NCBI RefSeq assembly: GCF_003576645.1
Contig: NC_044930.1
Location: 23,285,972 to 23,349,971 of the forward strand
DNA: 64,000 nucleotides
Reading direction: 5' to 3'
Origin: Ipomoea triloba
Taxonomy: Eukaryota; Streptophyta; Magnoliopsida; Solanales; Convolvulaceae
Shown: positions 11,876-24,537 of the stretch, piece after piece
Numbering within the stretch: the stretch's first letter is position 1
Layout: each line of letters opens with the position of its first letter
Made by a program: the position numbers and the translations under genes
Notes under the pieces: model-generated
The model's database searches: none
The model's input: the letters and a program-made list of their open reading frames with translations, nothing else
Told to the model about the DNA's origin: nothing

Positions 11876-13250
11876 AATAACAAAAAAAAGGAATAATAAT
11901 AATAATACAAAACAAAATTATATTTAATATAAAAATTAAAAAACAAATGAGAGTTTTTTATCCCACATCGGTAACCAGGAAGATGAGCTCATTTGAGCTG
12001 CTCTTAGTTACAATTTCTTCTCTTTTTTTTTCTTTTAAAATTATATAAAGGTGTTTTGGGGAAAAGAAGATCTTTTCTAAAAAACATTTCTATTTGCTGC
12101 ATGTAGCAACTTGGCGGTCATTTATCAAATTATTTTTCAGTACGTTAAAATGTTAAAAATAGCGAAATTGTCACCACATTTTTTTTAATTTATTTTTCTA
12201 ATCCTAAACGTTGATCTTGACAAGATCAATGTCTCTAATCTCACCCACAACCGCACCGGATATACACAACCGCACAGGAACCCATTTCTAGATGTATCAG
12301 CACTTTTCATAAAGAAAGATGTTCTCACCTATTAGACTATATAAGAACAAGTCCTTAGAATAAAACTAAGAACCAATTTCAGCCTTACATCGGAAAAAAT
12401 TGGACGAACAAATCATATTTAAAAAAAAAAAAGTATAGTTAAAAAATATAGTGATATTTTCGTAATTATTATCAATTTTACTATGCAAACTTCTATAATT
12501 GTAAGATATCTAATTAAATGGTCAACGAAATTGTGATCTTATTCAAAAAAATAAAAAGATAGCAAATCTTTGGAGTTTCTTTTTGTATATTATATGGATG
12601 ATGATTCAACCCACAAGGACCATGATTGGAAATTGGTTGGTCCTATTTTATTGGAAATATTAGAAAGACTGGATTTCTTGTCTTATGTCCACTTTTCATG
12701 AAAAAAAAAGACCAAATGAAGCAGGGTTTTCTTCAAACAACATTGAGCATGTTTCTCATATCTTCTCGAGAAACTAAGGGGCTATGTCGTAAAATTGTAC
12801 TCAATTTTATATGTGAAAAAATTCTGTTAAGATCTCTTACTTTTATTTCCTAGTTGGCAAAATAATCTGCTCAGAACAATAAAATTTGCAATTTTCAAAA
12901 TTTTTGATATTTGCGCATTTAGTATTAAAAGATTGCACTTGCAAAAGTGCATTACACTTAGGGTTTTGGTTTTAGAATTTATGATTAAGTTTTTTGTTTT
13001 ATTTGGTTTAATAGTTCACTTTTTACTACTTAAGTCTAACATTTACGGTTTAGATTTAAAATTTAGTCATTTTATTGATTTTTTAAAAAATTTATCTATG
13101 TTTGCATATTTAGTTATTACATATTGCACATTTAAGTGTTCAAGTTTGCAAAGTGAAATTGACGATAATTACAAAAATGCCACTGCATTTTTTTAATAAA
13201 AAAAATATGATATGATCTATTTAATTTTCGTAGATGTAAGGTTGAGATTG
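11147..13250. other. 3' UTR of CYP57 and gene-free AT-rich spacer
   Basis: The 3' UTR probably ends near 11430-11460. Beyond it lies a segment with repeated AGCGGTTA/CGCTAA motifs (11630-11820) that resembles the end of a hAT-like MITE, but no matching right end was found. An (ATT)n microsatellite lies at 11848-11871. From 12150 to 13250 I see AT-rich DNA with no gene and no clear repeat. Confidence 0.45.
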
Positions 13251-13289
13251 GTTTTTAGTTTTTTTAGTGGGTTTACTATTGTCAACTAG

Positions 13290-13440
13290 TAGGTTTACTA
13301 TTAGGGCTCTTAGACTAGGACTCTCTGACACTTTAATTCTAGTTGTGTGTAACTCTACATTACGTATGTATTGATTATATTCTCGTTGTATTCTGATCAC
13401 ATTTTTGGTTAATAAATAATATCGGTTCTAATTTTTTTTG
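13290..13440. repeat. Dispersed repeat shared with 27985-28100
   Basis: GGACTCTCTGACACTT, then GTAACNCTACATTA, ATTCTCNTTGTATTCTGAT and TTGGTTAATNAATAATAT occur in the same order at 27987-28095. The pattern could be the 3' end of an LTR or another retroelement. A shorter string, ACTATTGTCAACTAGTAGG (from about 13275), also occurs in an intron near 32805. Confidence 0.55.
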
Positions 13441-13629
13441 AACTTTAAATTAGTACTATTTATAAAAGGATAAGTGTAGTTTTGACCCCCATAAAAAAAA
13501 ATTAAAAAAATGGTGCAGAGTACTTTTCCTACTGATTACACAGAAAACTTCTATCTTTACACATTCAAGAGAGTTAGAAGGGAGAAAGGAAGGGGACAAT
13601 CTAACTTAAGCGCTGGAAGTGCGACGAAA

Positions 13630-14720
13630 AAACTTGATGTAAGATGCACGCTTTGGTTTTGCACTATTTCTTTGTCATTGACGTGGATCAGATGTTTACT
13701 ACCATTTTGCAAAAGAAAACTCCATCGTCGTTGATCTTTATAATTGCCTGTCGACGGGAAACCTTATTGCCACAACATTCTCCGCTCAAATCAATGTCAA
13801 CTTTTGTCTCCCAAGCAAAACCTCTGGTTTTTTAATAAAATGATTTGAGTGGCGGCTATATAAAACAGCAAATGCTCCTTGAGCTGCAATCACTCTTTGT
13901 ATATGAGCTTCGGCACCCTGCTCCAGTCTCATGATTGTTCTTTTAGTCTGCTGGTGTTGATATCTTTGTCATTGGGGCTCAGGTCGATGTTAAGGATCAA
14001 ATGATCAATGCTTCAACATCTGAAAAGTGAGGTATGTCCTCATCGCTGTCACCGGGCAAATCTTCTTGCTCCAACAGTAAAGCCTCTGCGCTTGACTCTG
14101 GGATTGTCGCTTTTGTAGAGACCATTTCAACACAAAATGGTTCATTCTTTTGCAGAGTATCAGCAGAATCTAGCTCATGTTTAACGGTAACAGTCTTCTT
14201 CTGCAAGCACAGAGGGTTAAGATATGCGAGTGGCTGGGGATTGCGGTTACAATTGAGGTTCTTGATCACTTTGCGTAATTGTTTCCTTAGCAGGTACAGG
14301 GCTACAGGGCACATATTGTAGTGTAATTGTTTCCTTAGGAGGTACAGGGCACATATTGTAGTTATTCTCCTGAAATTACTAGATTCGGACCTTCATTTGA
14401 GCTTGTATTCCTTCCTATCACGTTTCCAGTGCCACTATTAGGTACCTCATAACAAACCCCACAATCACTGGAAGAACGGTTTAGACCCATTCCTAAATGC
14501 TGTAGCAATTCAACCTTTTGAGAAGACTTATAAGATTGTTCAGATTACTTTGTTCCCTCTTCTTCGGGACAGACCATCCATTATTGTTTGTATGGCTATT
14601 CGAAGCATTTCTAAGAGAGGAGAATGTTGATTGAAAAAGTTTTCCTCTAGTATCAGTTCTCCAGAAATGTTGCTCAGCCCAAAGAATCAGCTGAGAAGTC
14701 TCAATACCATTGTGGTGATG
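13630..14720 (-). pseudogene. FHA-domain (microspherule/MCRS1-like) pseudogene
   Basis: Reading the minus strand from 14720 downward gives NNNGWSVPKKREQSNLNN, later LPGDSDEDIPHFSDVEALII, then, after frame breaks, DLSPNDKDINTSRLK, GAEAHIQRVIAAQGAFAVLY and an FHA core: VDIDLSGE, GNKVSRRQAIIKINDDGVFF. The order acidic PHFSDVEA, then GAxAxIQR, then FHA is that of plant microspherule-protein-1-like FHA proteins, which act in chromatin complexes. Several stops and frameshifts (near 14005, 13945, 13812 and 13690) destroy the frame, and the upstream part is decayed. No introns are evident in the matched stretch, so a processed origin is possible. A short tandem duplication of GTGTAATTGTTTCCTTAG lies at about 14270-14340. 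Confidence 0.75.
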
Positions 14721-14994
14721 GTATGTAAGACACTATAGTGAAGCACCCGCCCATAGGTGACGTTCTTAAGCCCATATTGGTTCTCATCTATTTATCGTAC
14801 TTTATATTAAAGATATATTAGTTTTGATATTTTATACTTAGTTTTTAAATATCTTAGACATCTACGTTAATCAAATTTATCTTGACAATTAACATTTTTC
14901 ACAACTCAAGTAGTATATAACCTTCTAACAATTTTAAGATTCTAATGGTTCATTATTATCCATATCTTAATATTAAAACATTTAAATTTAAAAT

Positions 14995-15942
14995 TTAACT
15001 TATCTATTTATTTATATGAATTTTATAAAACATAAATCTATAGATCGAAGACATTTTGATAAAATTGAACGAACAATGAATTTACCAAAAATATTTGTAA
15101 TTGTCATAACATTTAAAATATTTCATAATAATCTAAAATTTTAAATTTAAAATATTTCATAATAATATAAAAACTTAAATAATAATTAATTTGGATACCA
15201 TTTATTTCAGATCTAGTCTCCTTCATCAGAGATGACGACCAGTGACCGCCTCGCCGGTCGTCGGATTTGGCTGTCAGAATTTTTTTTTGGACAACGAAAT
15301 TAAATGACCTGTAATAATAGATCATTTGCATGTTCTTGGACTATTTGATATGTTAAAAGATTTAGGGTGCGTTTGGTTCGCACATGGGAATCGGAATCAG
15401 AATGGATATCAAATACTTGGTAATGGTAATGGGTTTTGGTGAAAGTATTTAGCATGTTTGGTAGTTGGGTGGAACGGAATGATTATTAATAGTTGGGGAA
15501 GAAATGAGGAAGGGAAATAAAACCCTTATATAATAAGGGTATGAGTTTTGTCATTAATGGGGTATTCCAAACCCATAGTACCATTCACAAAACCTATCAA
15601 CCACAATCATTTTGATACCCATACCTTATGCCTAAACCCACCAACCAAACAATAACAATCACTTTTAATTGCATTTTTAAAAGTTTAAGTGCCGAATTGA
15701 CTTTTGGTGTAAAATTTAGAGGCCTATTTGACCATTCTCTCACCGGCAACAATTAATGGGTAAATAAGTCGCTTTAAAATTCAATTGCATGATTTTACAT
15801 TGTTCTAGAAGCTAATTGCAATTTTTTTTGTGAATTCGATAGCTCAATTACAATTTCGTGTGTAGTTCAGTAACCTATTTGACCATTATTCCAAAAATAA
15901 AAACAATCAACATTTCAAAAATTAAATATTAAACAATCTATA
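14995..15942. repeat. Duplicated block A, left part (paralogous to 28397-29040)
   Basis: AACTTATCTATTTATTTATA, ATAAAACATAAATCTATAGA and GACATTTTGATAAAATTGAA recur in order at 28397-28470, and the match continues through GATAGCTCAATTACAATTTC and CCAAAAATAAAAA just before the Helitron start. Copy A carries an extra MITE (15365-15663) that is missing from copy B. With 23450-23913 it forms one copy of the 3' flank of the NOP2-type gene. Confidence 0.75.
15365..15663. mobile_element. Tourist/hAT-like MITE
   Basis: The 299-bp insertion starts GGGTGCGTTTGGTTCG and ends CCAACCAAACAATAACAATC, an imperfect inverted pair typical of plant MITEs. TTTA flanks both sides. The paralogous block B (about 28757-28775) has one uninterrupted sequence at this place, which supports insertion. 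A TTA-type target would suggest PIF/Harbinger; the class is not certain. Confidence 0.6.
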
Positions 15943-16018
15943 TCTATACTATATATAAAAATAATATCCTCCTCCAAAATTTTCCCGCCCAAACGTAGGG
16001 TATTTTAGTAATATGGTA

Positions 16019-16069
<51 letters not shown>

Positions 16070-16986
16070 GAATAATATTAATTATTGATTGTAATTCATT
16101 ATTAGTAATTATGGTAATGGTAATTAGTAATTATGATAATTATTATGATAGAATTTAGTTTTAATTCGTTATTAGTAATTAAGGTAATGTTAATTAGTAA
16201 TTATGGCAATTAGTAATTATGATAATTATTATATGATAAAATAGAATAGAATAGAATTATAAACCTTCCTTCCACGTTTCTGATCATAAAATCAAATTTT
16301 ATGAAAAATTAACAAAATTTTATTTATAGAATTAATAAGGTAATAATTTCATTTAGAATTATTAATTAAAAATGTTAAGTAATTAATTATACATTTCTTT
16401 TGAAAAATTAACAAATTTATAATTCTCACCATTTCTACCTATAAATACAATGGATTGTTGATTTTGAAAATCATAATTCTTCAATTTGCATTGTCTGTCT
16501 CTTCTTCCCGTTCTCTGTGAAATCATATCTTGGCGGCTCTCTCATTTTCTTCTTCCACCGCCCTGTAAATAGAATGGATTGGTGTTGCATTCATTATAAT
16601 ATCGATTACAATATCACTTTACAATATCAATTTTAAGATAATAATTATTTGTTGTAGCACAAGATTGCTTTTGTTTTAATACTTTGACGTTAGTCTCAAT
16701 ATTTATACTTCGATTTATGTATGTGTATGAAATATTTGTTGCAGTATGAACACATGGTGTTGCTGGAGTTGCTAAACAATGGTCATCTAGAGCCGGAGAA
16801 GAAGATATGCAAAGGAGTCGGTGACGACGGTGATGTTTTTGGAAATCAATAAAAGAATAGCACACTTTTTAATTGTAAAATTCAGTGTTTCCTTAAAACA
16901 TTTCTGTATTTGATTTTGAAATAATTATTAAATTTTATATCATTTACGATATTGTATGGCATATAAATAAATAAATAAATAAATAA

Positions 16987-16990
<4 letters not shown>

Positions 16991-17038
<48 letters not shown>

Positions 17039-18144
17039 TTTCCTCCTCATTTTCTTCTTCTTCTTAACTTTTTTATCCCTTTTATTAATACATAATAATA
17101 ATTACCATAAATACTTATTAATAAATGTAAATTTATATTAGATAATTATATTAATTATTAAAGAAAATATAATTTAATTGTACTATGGAAACATTATTTT
17201 TAATAATTTCGATTTAATAATATTATATCTTAATTATAAAAATTATACCTAATAATTTTAATATTACAAGAGACACAATAAATATCATAAATAATGTTTA
17301 ATAATTGTCAAGTTGTATTTGGCAATAAAAACTAATACTTAATTATTAAGTCAATTATAAAAAATTTTGTACCTATAGACACACTATTTTTAATTATTTC
17401 AGTTTAATAATATTATATCTTATTTATAAAAATTTTAAGTAATACTTTTAGTACTACGGATGTGACTAAGGATTATCTTAATTATTAAGGATATGTATTT
17501 AGCTTGGTAATAAAAAGACTTCAAAAATATGAATTATAGTAACATGGTAATCAATTAGTAATACAATTATATTAGACAATCTAATTAATAATTTACTTCT
17601 TAAATTATTTTTTTAATGATAGAATAGTTTCCTAAAGTATATACACAAATTATACTAATAAATATAGTGTTAAAAGTATATATATATATATATATATAAA
17701 AGCCATAAAAGTGTCATAATAATTAAATGGAAGAATGAGAATATAATTTATTTTGTAATAATATTATACCTTACACATAAAATAAGTATATTAGGCAATT
17801 ATTTTCAAAAAAAAAAGTATATTAGGCAATTATGCTAATTGATAATTAATATTTATTTACATTCATTTTGGCAGTTATTACAAAAAAAAATTAATTTCTT
17901 ATAACTGCCGAAATATGTACTTAAATATTAATTATCTATTAGAAAAATTGCCTAATATACTTATTTTATATTTAATTTATAATATTATTAGTACAAAATA
18001 AATTATATTTCCATTCTTCCATTTAATTATTATGATACTTTTATTGTTATATATTTATTTATTTATACTTAAGGTATAATATTATAAGAATGTAGAAAAT
18101 AAATTATTCTTTCTATTTTTCTGTGTAATTACTATGATAATTTT
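16991..18144. repeat. Direct duplicate 1, left copy (abuts single N)
   Basis: This stretch from an (AT)n tract to position 18144 is repeated essentially base for base from 18146, with an offset of 1155 bp (for example TGCTTTCCTCCTCATTTTCT at 17036 and 18191). The single N at 18145 marks a scaffold joint, so the pair is probably an overlap of two contig ends that was not merged. Confidence 0.85.
17690..18060. repeat. Inverted-repeat (foldback) segment in the Helitron region
   Basis: AATTAAATGGAAGAATGAGA (about 17722) and AGTATATTAGGCAATTA (17816) reappear reversed as TTCCATTCTTCCATTTAATT (18009) and GCCTAATATACTT (17950). The centre lies near 17880-17900 (GGCAGTTATTAC then TAACTGCC). Arms of about 160 bp form a long hairpin, probably a MITE; it is repeated in the duplicate at 18845-19215. 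Confidence 0.65.
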
Positions 18145-18145
18145 N

Positions 18146-18193
<48 letters not shown>

Positions 18194-19299
18194 TTTCCTC
18201 CTCATTTTCTTCTTCTTCTTAACTTTTTTATCCCTTTTATTAATACATAATAATAATTACCATAAATACTTATTAATAAATGTAAATTTATATTAGATAA
18301 TTATATTAATTATTAAAGAAAATATAATTTAATTGTACTATGGAAACATTATTTTTAATAATTTCGATTTAATAATATTATATCTTAATTATAAAAATTA
18401 TACCTAATAATTTTAATATTACAAGAGACACAATAAATATCATAAATAATGTTTAATAATTGTCAAGTTGTATTTGGCAATAAAAACTAATACTTAATTA
18501 TTAAGTCAATTATAAAAAATTTTGTACCTATAGACACACTATTTTTAATTATTTCAGTTTAATAATATTATATCTTATTTATAAAAATTTTAAGTAATAC
18601 TTTTAGTACTACGGATGTGACTAAGGATTATCTTAATTATTAAGGATATGTATTTAGCTTGGTAATAAAAAGACTTCAAAAATATGAATTATAGTAACAT
18701 GGTAATCAATTAGTAATACAATTATATTAGACAATCTAATTAATAATTTACTTCTTAAATTATTTTTTTAATGATAGAATAGTTTCCTAAAGTATATACA
18801 CAAATTATACTAATAAATATAGTGTTAAAAGTATATATATATATATATATATAAAAGCCATAAAAGTGTCATAATAATTAAATGGAAGAATGAGAATATA
18901 ATTTATTTTGTAATAATATTATACCTTACACATAAAATAAGTATATTAGGCAATTATTTTCAAAAAAAAAAGTATATTAGGCAATTATGCTAATTGATAA
19001 TTAATATTTATTTACATTCATTTTGGCAGTTATTACAAAAAAAAATTAATTTCTTATAACTGCCGAAATATGTACTTAAATATTAATTATCTATTAGAAA
19101 AATTGCCTAATATACTTATTTTATATTTAATTTATAATATTATTAGTACAAAATAAATTATATTTCCATTCTTCCATTTAATTATTATGATACTTTTATT
19201 GTTATATATTTATTTATTTATACTTAAGGTATAATATTATAAGAATGTAGAAAATAAATTATTCTTTCTATTTTTCTGTGTAATTACTGTAGAAAATAA
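18146..19299. repeat. Direct duplicate 1, right copy
   Basis: This is the second copy of 16991-18144. Its 3' edge carries extra units: ATTATTCTTTCTATTTTTCT occurs twice, and the 42-bp unit around TGTGTAATTACTATGATAAT is repeated three times up to about 19440. Collapse of this small tandem array in the left contig could explain the failed merge. Confidence 0.85.
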
Positions 19300-19572
19300 A
19301 TTATTCTTTCTATTTTTCTGTGTAATTACTATGATAATTTTATGCTACTTTCTCTTTTTCTGTGTAATTACTATGATAATTTTATGCTACTTTCTCTTTT
19401 TCTGTGTAATTACTATGATAATTTTATGCTACTTTCTCTCTATATATTTATATACTTAAAGAATAATGAAAGTATAATTACACAATATTTTTTTACAAAC
19501 ATAATTACAGAATATTAGTTTAATTGATTAATATTTATTATGATAATTATAGTAATAATTACCATTACCATT

Positions 19573-21309
19573 ACCATAATAATAATATAAATACAATTAT
19601 ATATATATATATTATACTTAAGGTATAATACTTTGAGAACAAAATGAATTAGCATTCTTATTCTTCTATCTAATTACTATGGTAGTCTCTATATATATAT
19701 ATTTCTATACTTAAAGTATAAAATTATAATTGTACAATATTAGTATAATGACCTAATAATTATTATGGTAAATAACTAAAATATTAATCACACATATATT
19801 AGTATAATCGACTAATAAGTGTGATGATAATTAAGCTAATAATTATAGAAATATTAATATAATTATAATTAAACATGGGTCGTTAGATTTTTATTTTATA
19901 GTTATACACACACACACATAAACATGGGGTGTTTGATTTTATTTTATAATTACAATTAATTTTTTGATTATATATGTGTGTGTGTGAGAGAGAGAGAGAG
20001 ATAGAGAGAGAAAACAAAATAAACAATCATTCATATTCTTCTGTGTAATTACTATGGTAATCTCTCAATGTATATTTTTATACTTAAGGTATAAAAGTGT
20101 AATTGTATAATATTAATTTAATTATTTGATAATTATTATGGTAATTAATGAATAATTGCATAGATATTAGTATAATTGACTAATAATAATTATGCTAATT
20201 AAGTTAATAAATACACGAATGTTAGTATAGATTTAGCTAAACATGAGTTGTTGTATTTAGTTTTATAATAATTACAATTAAATTATTTCTCTTTTTAACC
20301 ATATTTATTTTAGTAATAATATAATTACACATAGATTTTTTCAAGATAATTGCAGACAAATGAGTCATATATTGTTCAATTAATTGAGTGATACTTTTGC
20401 ATTAATCTTAAAATCAGATAAATGTTACTTCCAAATATTAAAGTTGTTTATAATTTCATTTTTTATTTTATTGTCTAATTATATAATAAAAAAAAATTAT
20501 TCGTGCATCGCACGTGTAAATTGAGATATGAGCGAATTTCAGATTGAGTGAGAGGGGGGAACGGTCGTGGTAGAGGTGGGTAAATTATGCTATGGACCAC
20601 AGTCCACCTTGCAAGGTGGACTCGGGTCCATGTTCATAATTTATAACTCTATGTTTATCAATGTATTTTTTTTAAATGTTAATAAATAAATTAGCTTATC
20701 CAATGTATTTTTTTTTGTTCCAAGCTATACAGTTTTCATCCGATCACCATATTATTTGCAAACATAATTATTTTACTCTAAGAAGTCTAACTATAACACG
20801 TTAAAAAAATTAACTAAATTAATTACACAAATAAAACCCTAAGGATAAATAAAGTATAACCTAAAGAGCCAAATTTTGACATGTTTAGGTAGAATTATAA
20901 CTCTTAACATATTATACAGTTCAACTATTATGCAAAAACACACAACAAATAAAACATGTCCACAAACCAAACATTCATGAAATAAGGTTAATCTATACAC
21001 TTAAAAAAACAGAGTTAATCTATACATGCTTATAATTCATGAAGTACTAAGGTTCTGGATATTTTACTCCAGTAATTCTGAAATAAAGCACTAAAAAGTT
21101 GTAATTCTAGATAATTTACTTCATTAGTGATGTAAATTAAAATAAGTATAAAAATTTACAATAACAATATATAATATACTATCAATGTCATCTACAAAAA
21201 TGTTTTCAATAATGTGTAATTCAAAACAGTTACATTGATATACTATTATGTTTTATTTTTATACAAAAATGACAAAATTGCTATATATTAACACAAAAAA
21301 TATATCATC
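19573..21309. repeat. Direct duplicate 2, left copy (abuts single N)
   Basis: ACCATAATAATAATATAAAT at 19573 recurs at 21311 and the sequence stays the same for about 1.7 kb (offset 1738), including a GAGAGA tract, the GGACCACAGTCCACC palindrome near 20595 and the Helitron-type hairpin. The single N at 21310 divides the copies. Confidence 0.85.
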
Positions 21310-21310
21310 N

Positions 21311-23047
21311 ACCATAATAATAATATAAATACAATTATATATATATATATTATACTTAAGGTATAATACTTTGAGAACAAAATGAATTAGCATTCTTATT
21401 CTTCTATCTAATTACTATGGTAGTCTCTATATATATATATTTCTATACTTAAAGTATAAAATTATAATTGTACAATATTAGTATAATGACCTAATAATTA
21501 TTATGGTAAATAACTAAAATATTAATCACACATATATTAGTATAATCGACTAATAAGTGTGATGATAATTAAGCTAATAATTATAGAAATATTAATATAA
21601 TTATAATTAAACATGGGTCGTTAGATTTTTATTTTATAGTTATACACACACACACATAAACATGGGGTGTTTGATTTTATTTTATAATTACAATTAATTT
21701 TTTGATTATATATGTGTGTGTGTGAGAGAGAGAGAGAGATAGAGAGAGAAAACAAAATAAACAATCATTCATATTCTTCTGTGTAATTACTATGGTAATC
21801 TCTCAATGTATATTTTTATACTTAAGGTATAAAAGTGTAATTGTATAATATTAATTTAATTATTTGATAATTATTATGGTAATTAATGAATAATTGCATA
21901 GATATTAGTATAATTGACTAATAATAATTATGCTAATTAAGTTAATAAATACACGAATGTTAGTATAGATTTAGCTAAACATGAGTTGTTGTATTTAGTT
22001 TTATAATAATTACAATTAAATTATTTCTCTTTTTAACCATATTTATTTTAGTAATAATATAATTACACATAGATTTTTTCAAGATAATTGCAGACAAATG
22101 AGTCATATATTGTTCAATTAATTGAGTGATACTTTTGCATTAATCTTAAAATCAGATAAATGTTACTTCCAAATATTAAAGTTGTTTATAATTTCATTTT
22201 TTATTTTATTGTCTAATTATATAATAAAAAAAAATTATTCGTGCATCGCACGTGTAAATTGAGATATGAGCGAATTTCAGATTGAGTGAGAGGGGGGAAC
22301 GGTCGTGGTAGAGGTGGGTAAATTATGCTATGGACCACAGTCCACCTTGCAAGGTGGACTCGGGTCCATGTTCATAATTTATAACTCTATGTTTATCAAT
22401 GTATTTTTTTTAAATGTTAATAAATAAATTAGCTTATCCAATGTATTTTTTTTTGTTCCAAGCTATACAGTTTTCATCCGATCACCATATTATTTGCAAA
22501 CATAATTATTTTACTCTAAGAAGTCTAACTATAACACGTTAAAAAAATTAACTAAATTAATTACACAAATAAAACCCTAAGGATAAATAAAGTATAACCT
22601 AAAGAGCCAAATTTTGACATGTTTAGGTAGAATTATAACTCTTAACATATTATACAGTTCAACTATTATGCAAAAACACACAACAAATAAAACATGTCCA
22701 CAAACCAAACATTCATGAAATAAGGTTAATCTATACACTTAAAAAAACAGAGTTAATCTATACATGCTTATAATTCATGAAGTACTAAGGTTCTGGATAT
22801 TTTACTCCAGTAATTCTGAAATAAAGCACTAAAAAGTTGTAATTCTAGATAATTTACTTCATTAGTGATGTAAATTAAAATAAGTATAAAAATTTACAAT
22901 AACAATATATAATATACTATCAATGTCATCTACAAAAATGTTTTCAATAATGTGTAATTCAAAACAGTTACATTGATATACTATTATGTTTTATTTTTAT
23001 ACAAAAATGACAAAATTGCTATATATTAACACAAATTTTTATACAAA
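21311..23047. repeat. Direct duplicate 2, right copy
   Basis: This is the second copy of 19573-21309. Past about 23030 it contains two extra partial units of TATACAAAAATGACAAAATT and TGCTATATATTAACACAAA, so a short tandem array sits at the joint, as in the first duplicate. Confidence 0.85.
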
Positions 23048-23449
23048 AATGACAAAATTGCTATATATTAACACAAAAAATATATCATCCGTAACAAAAT
23101 TGCTATATATTAACACAAAAAATATATCATCCGTATAAATAATTTCTATAACTGAGTTGCTGGAAAACGAGATAATTAGCCCAATTAATACAAATCATAA
23201 ACATTGATATATAAAATGTCTATAGTTTCAGCACCGGATGCATATATATACACATTGGCTATTAATTAGGTAATTATTTGCTCAAATTCAAACAACGATA
23301 ACATCAAAAAACATAATCGATCAAACTCAATTCTTCAATTGCACTATATAATATTCGATATTATAATTTTCATAATTGTATATCGGTCTAAATATTCTAA
23401 ACATATTATAGCAAATCCATTCCGTGAAACGCAGGGGCGGAAATACTAG

Positions 23450-23913
23450 TAATAATAATAACAAGAATACAAAACGAAACAATCTTAATACTTTCATTAA
23501 TTATTATGGGAGCTTAATAGGGAAGACAAATTTATGGCCATTGCTCCACCGCCTCCACGGTCCACCTACGTCAATTTTCTTAACATAAATATTACCACAG
23601 TTTACATCAAAACTAACATCTCCTTTTGAAATATATAAAAATTTAGAAATATATCCATTGGAGTATGATAAACTTCCCCATCTCTCATACATATCACTTG
23701 TACTGAAATTGTTTTATGCATTTCGTAAAATTACATAAAATCAATAACACAAAACTTTTTGCATTCCTGCAAAGCCAAGAATGGCAGAGGAATCAACTGG
23801 TTTTTCAAAATAGTCACCTCTCAGGCATCTCTATTGTTGCTTCTTCTCAATTGCATTGGCCACCAACAGAATTTTTGGAAGTTTAAATAACTTAAAACTA
23901 ACATAAAGTCCGC
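23450..23913. repeat. Duplicated block A, right part (paralogous to 29040-29540)
   Basis: ACAAAACGAAACAATCTTAA, TATGGGAGCTTAATAGG and GCTCCACCGCCTCCACGGTC match 29049-29150, and the similarity runs to TTAAATAACTTAAAACTAAC at 23883-23902 / 29518-29537. A segment of about 60 bp present in block B is missing here near 23570. The block ends exactly where the copia gag region begins. Confidence 0.8.
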
Positions 23914-23928
23914 TATGACTGGCTTCAC

Positions 23929-24537
23929 TTGCGTTTGCAAGATTTTAAAATTGTGAGTGAATATAATTCCGCTATATTCAAAATAAGTTTATTATTATGT
24001 GGGGAGAAAATTACTGATGATGATATGCTTGAGAAAACATTCTCTACTTTTCATGCATCAAACATGGTGCTGCAACAACAATATAGAGAGAACGGTTTTA
24101 CAAAATATTCTCAGCTGATTTCATGTCTTCTTGTGGCTGAACAAAATAATGAGCTGCTGCTGAAAAACCATGAAGCACACCCTACTAGCTCAATCCCATT
24201 CCCTGGAGGGAAGGTGTATCGTATTATAATGACAATACAAAGGGTCGTGGTCGTGGCTGCAGTTGAAAGCGCGGTCATGGAAAATATCGTGGTTATAATC
24301 CCGATAGTTGACAAAATCGTCGTGGTGGTTACAATTGCAAGAATAAAAATTATCACCAAAAATAGGAAAGTGCTAGTGCAAAAACAAGACAAGGAAAAGC
24401 GTGGAAATTATCCCAAAAATGCTGAAAGCATATGTTATCGTTGTGGCATGAATGGTCATTGGAAACGCACTTGTCGTACTGCAAAGCACCTTGTGGACCT
24501 CTATCAAGCATCCTTGAAAGATAAAGGGAAAATATAA
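23929..24537 (+). pseudogene. copia gag polyprotein fragment with CCHC zinc knuckle
   Basis: An open frame of about 200 codons carries typical copia gag sequence: LRLQDFKIVSEYNSAIFKI, DDMLEKTFSTFHASNMVLQQ and QYRENGFTKYSQLISCLLVA, ending with the nucleic-acid-binding knuckle CYRCGMNGHWKRTC (CX2CX4HX4C) about 35 residues before the stop. The N-terminal third of gag is missing. A frame slip probably lies between PFPGGK and the knuckle, where the GRG-rich linker reads in another frame. Confidence 0.75.

Larger units (their letters stand above)
15943..23449 (+). mobile_element. Non-autonomous Helitron-like element
   Basis: The left end TCTATACTATATATAAAAAT follows an A, and the right end CGGAAATACTAG precedes a T, so the insertion lies between A and T and ends in CTAG, as Helitrons do. 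A GC-rich motif (CCGTGAAACGCAGGGGCGG, 23422-23440) just before the end fits a decayed 3' hairpin. A second such hairpin, CGTGCATCGCACG, lies at about 20501-20513, pointing to nested or tandem Helitrons. No Rep/helicase frame exists. The paralogous block at 29040 is an empty site. The length is inflated by two duplicated segments (about 2.9 kb), so the real element may be about 4.6 kb. The remainder is AT-rich with (ATT)n at 16020-16068 and (AT)n tracts. Confidence 0.65.

Noticed and set aside
16614..16865. 83-codon minus frame in the Helitron-like region
   Set aside because: No recognisable motif and AT-rich repetitive surroundings; could be a captured scrap but not supportable.
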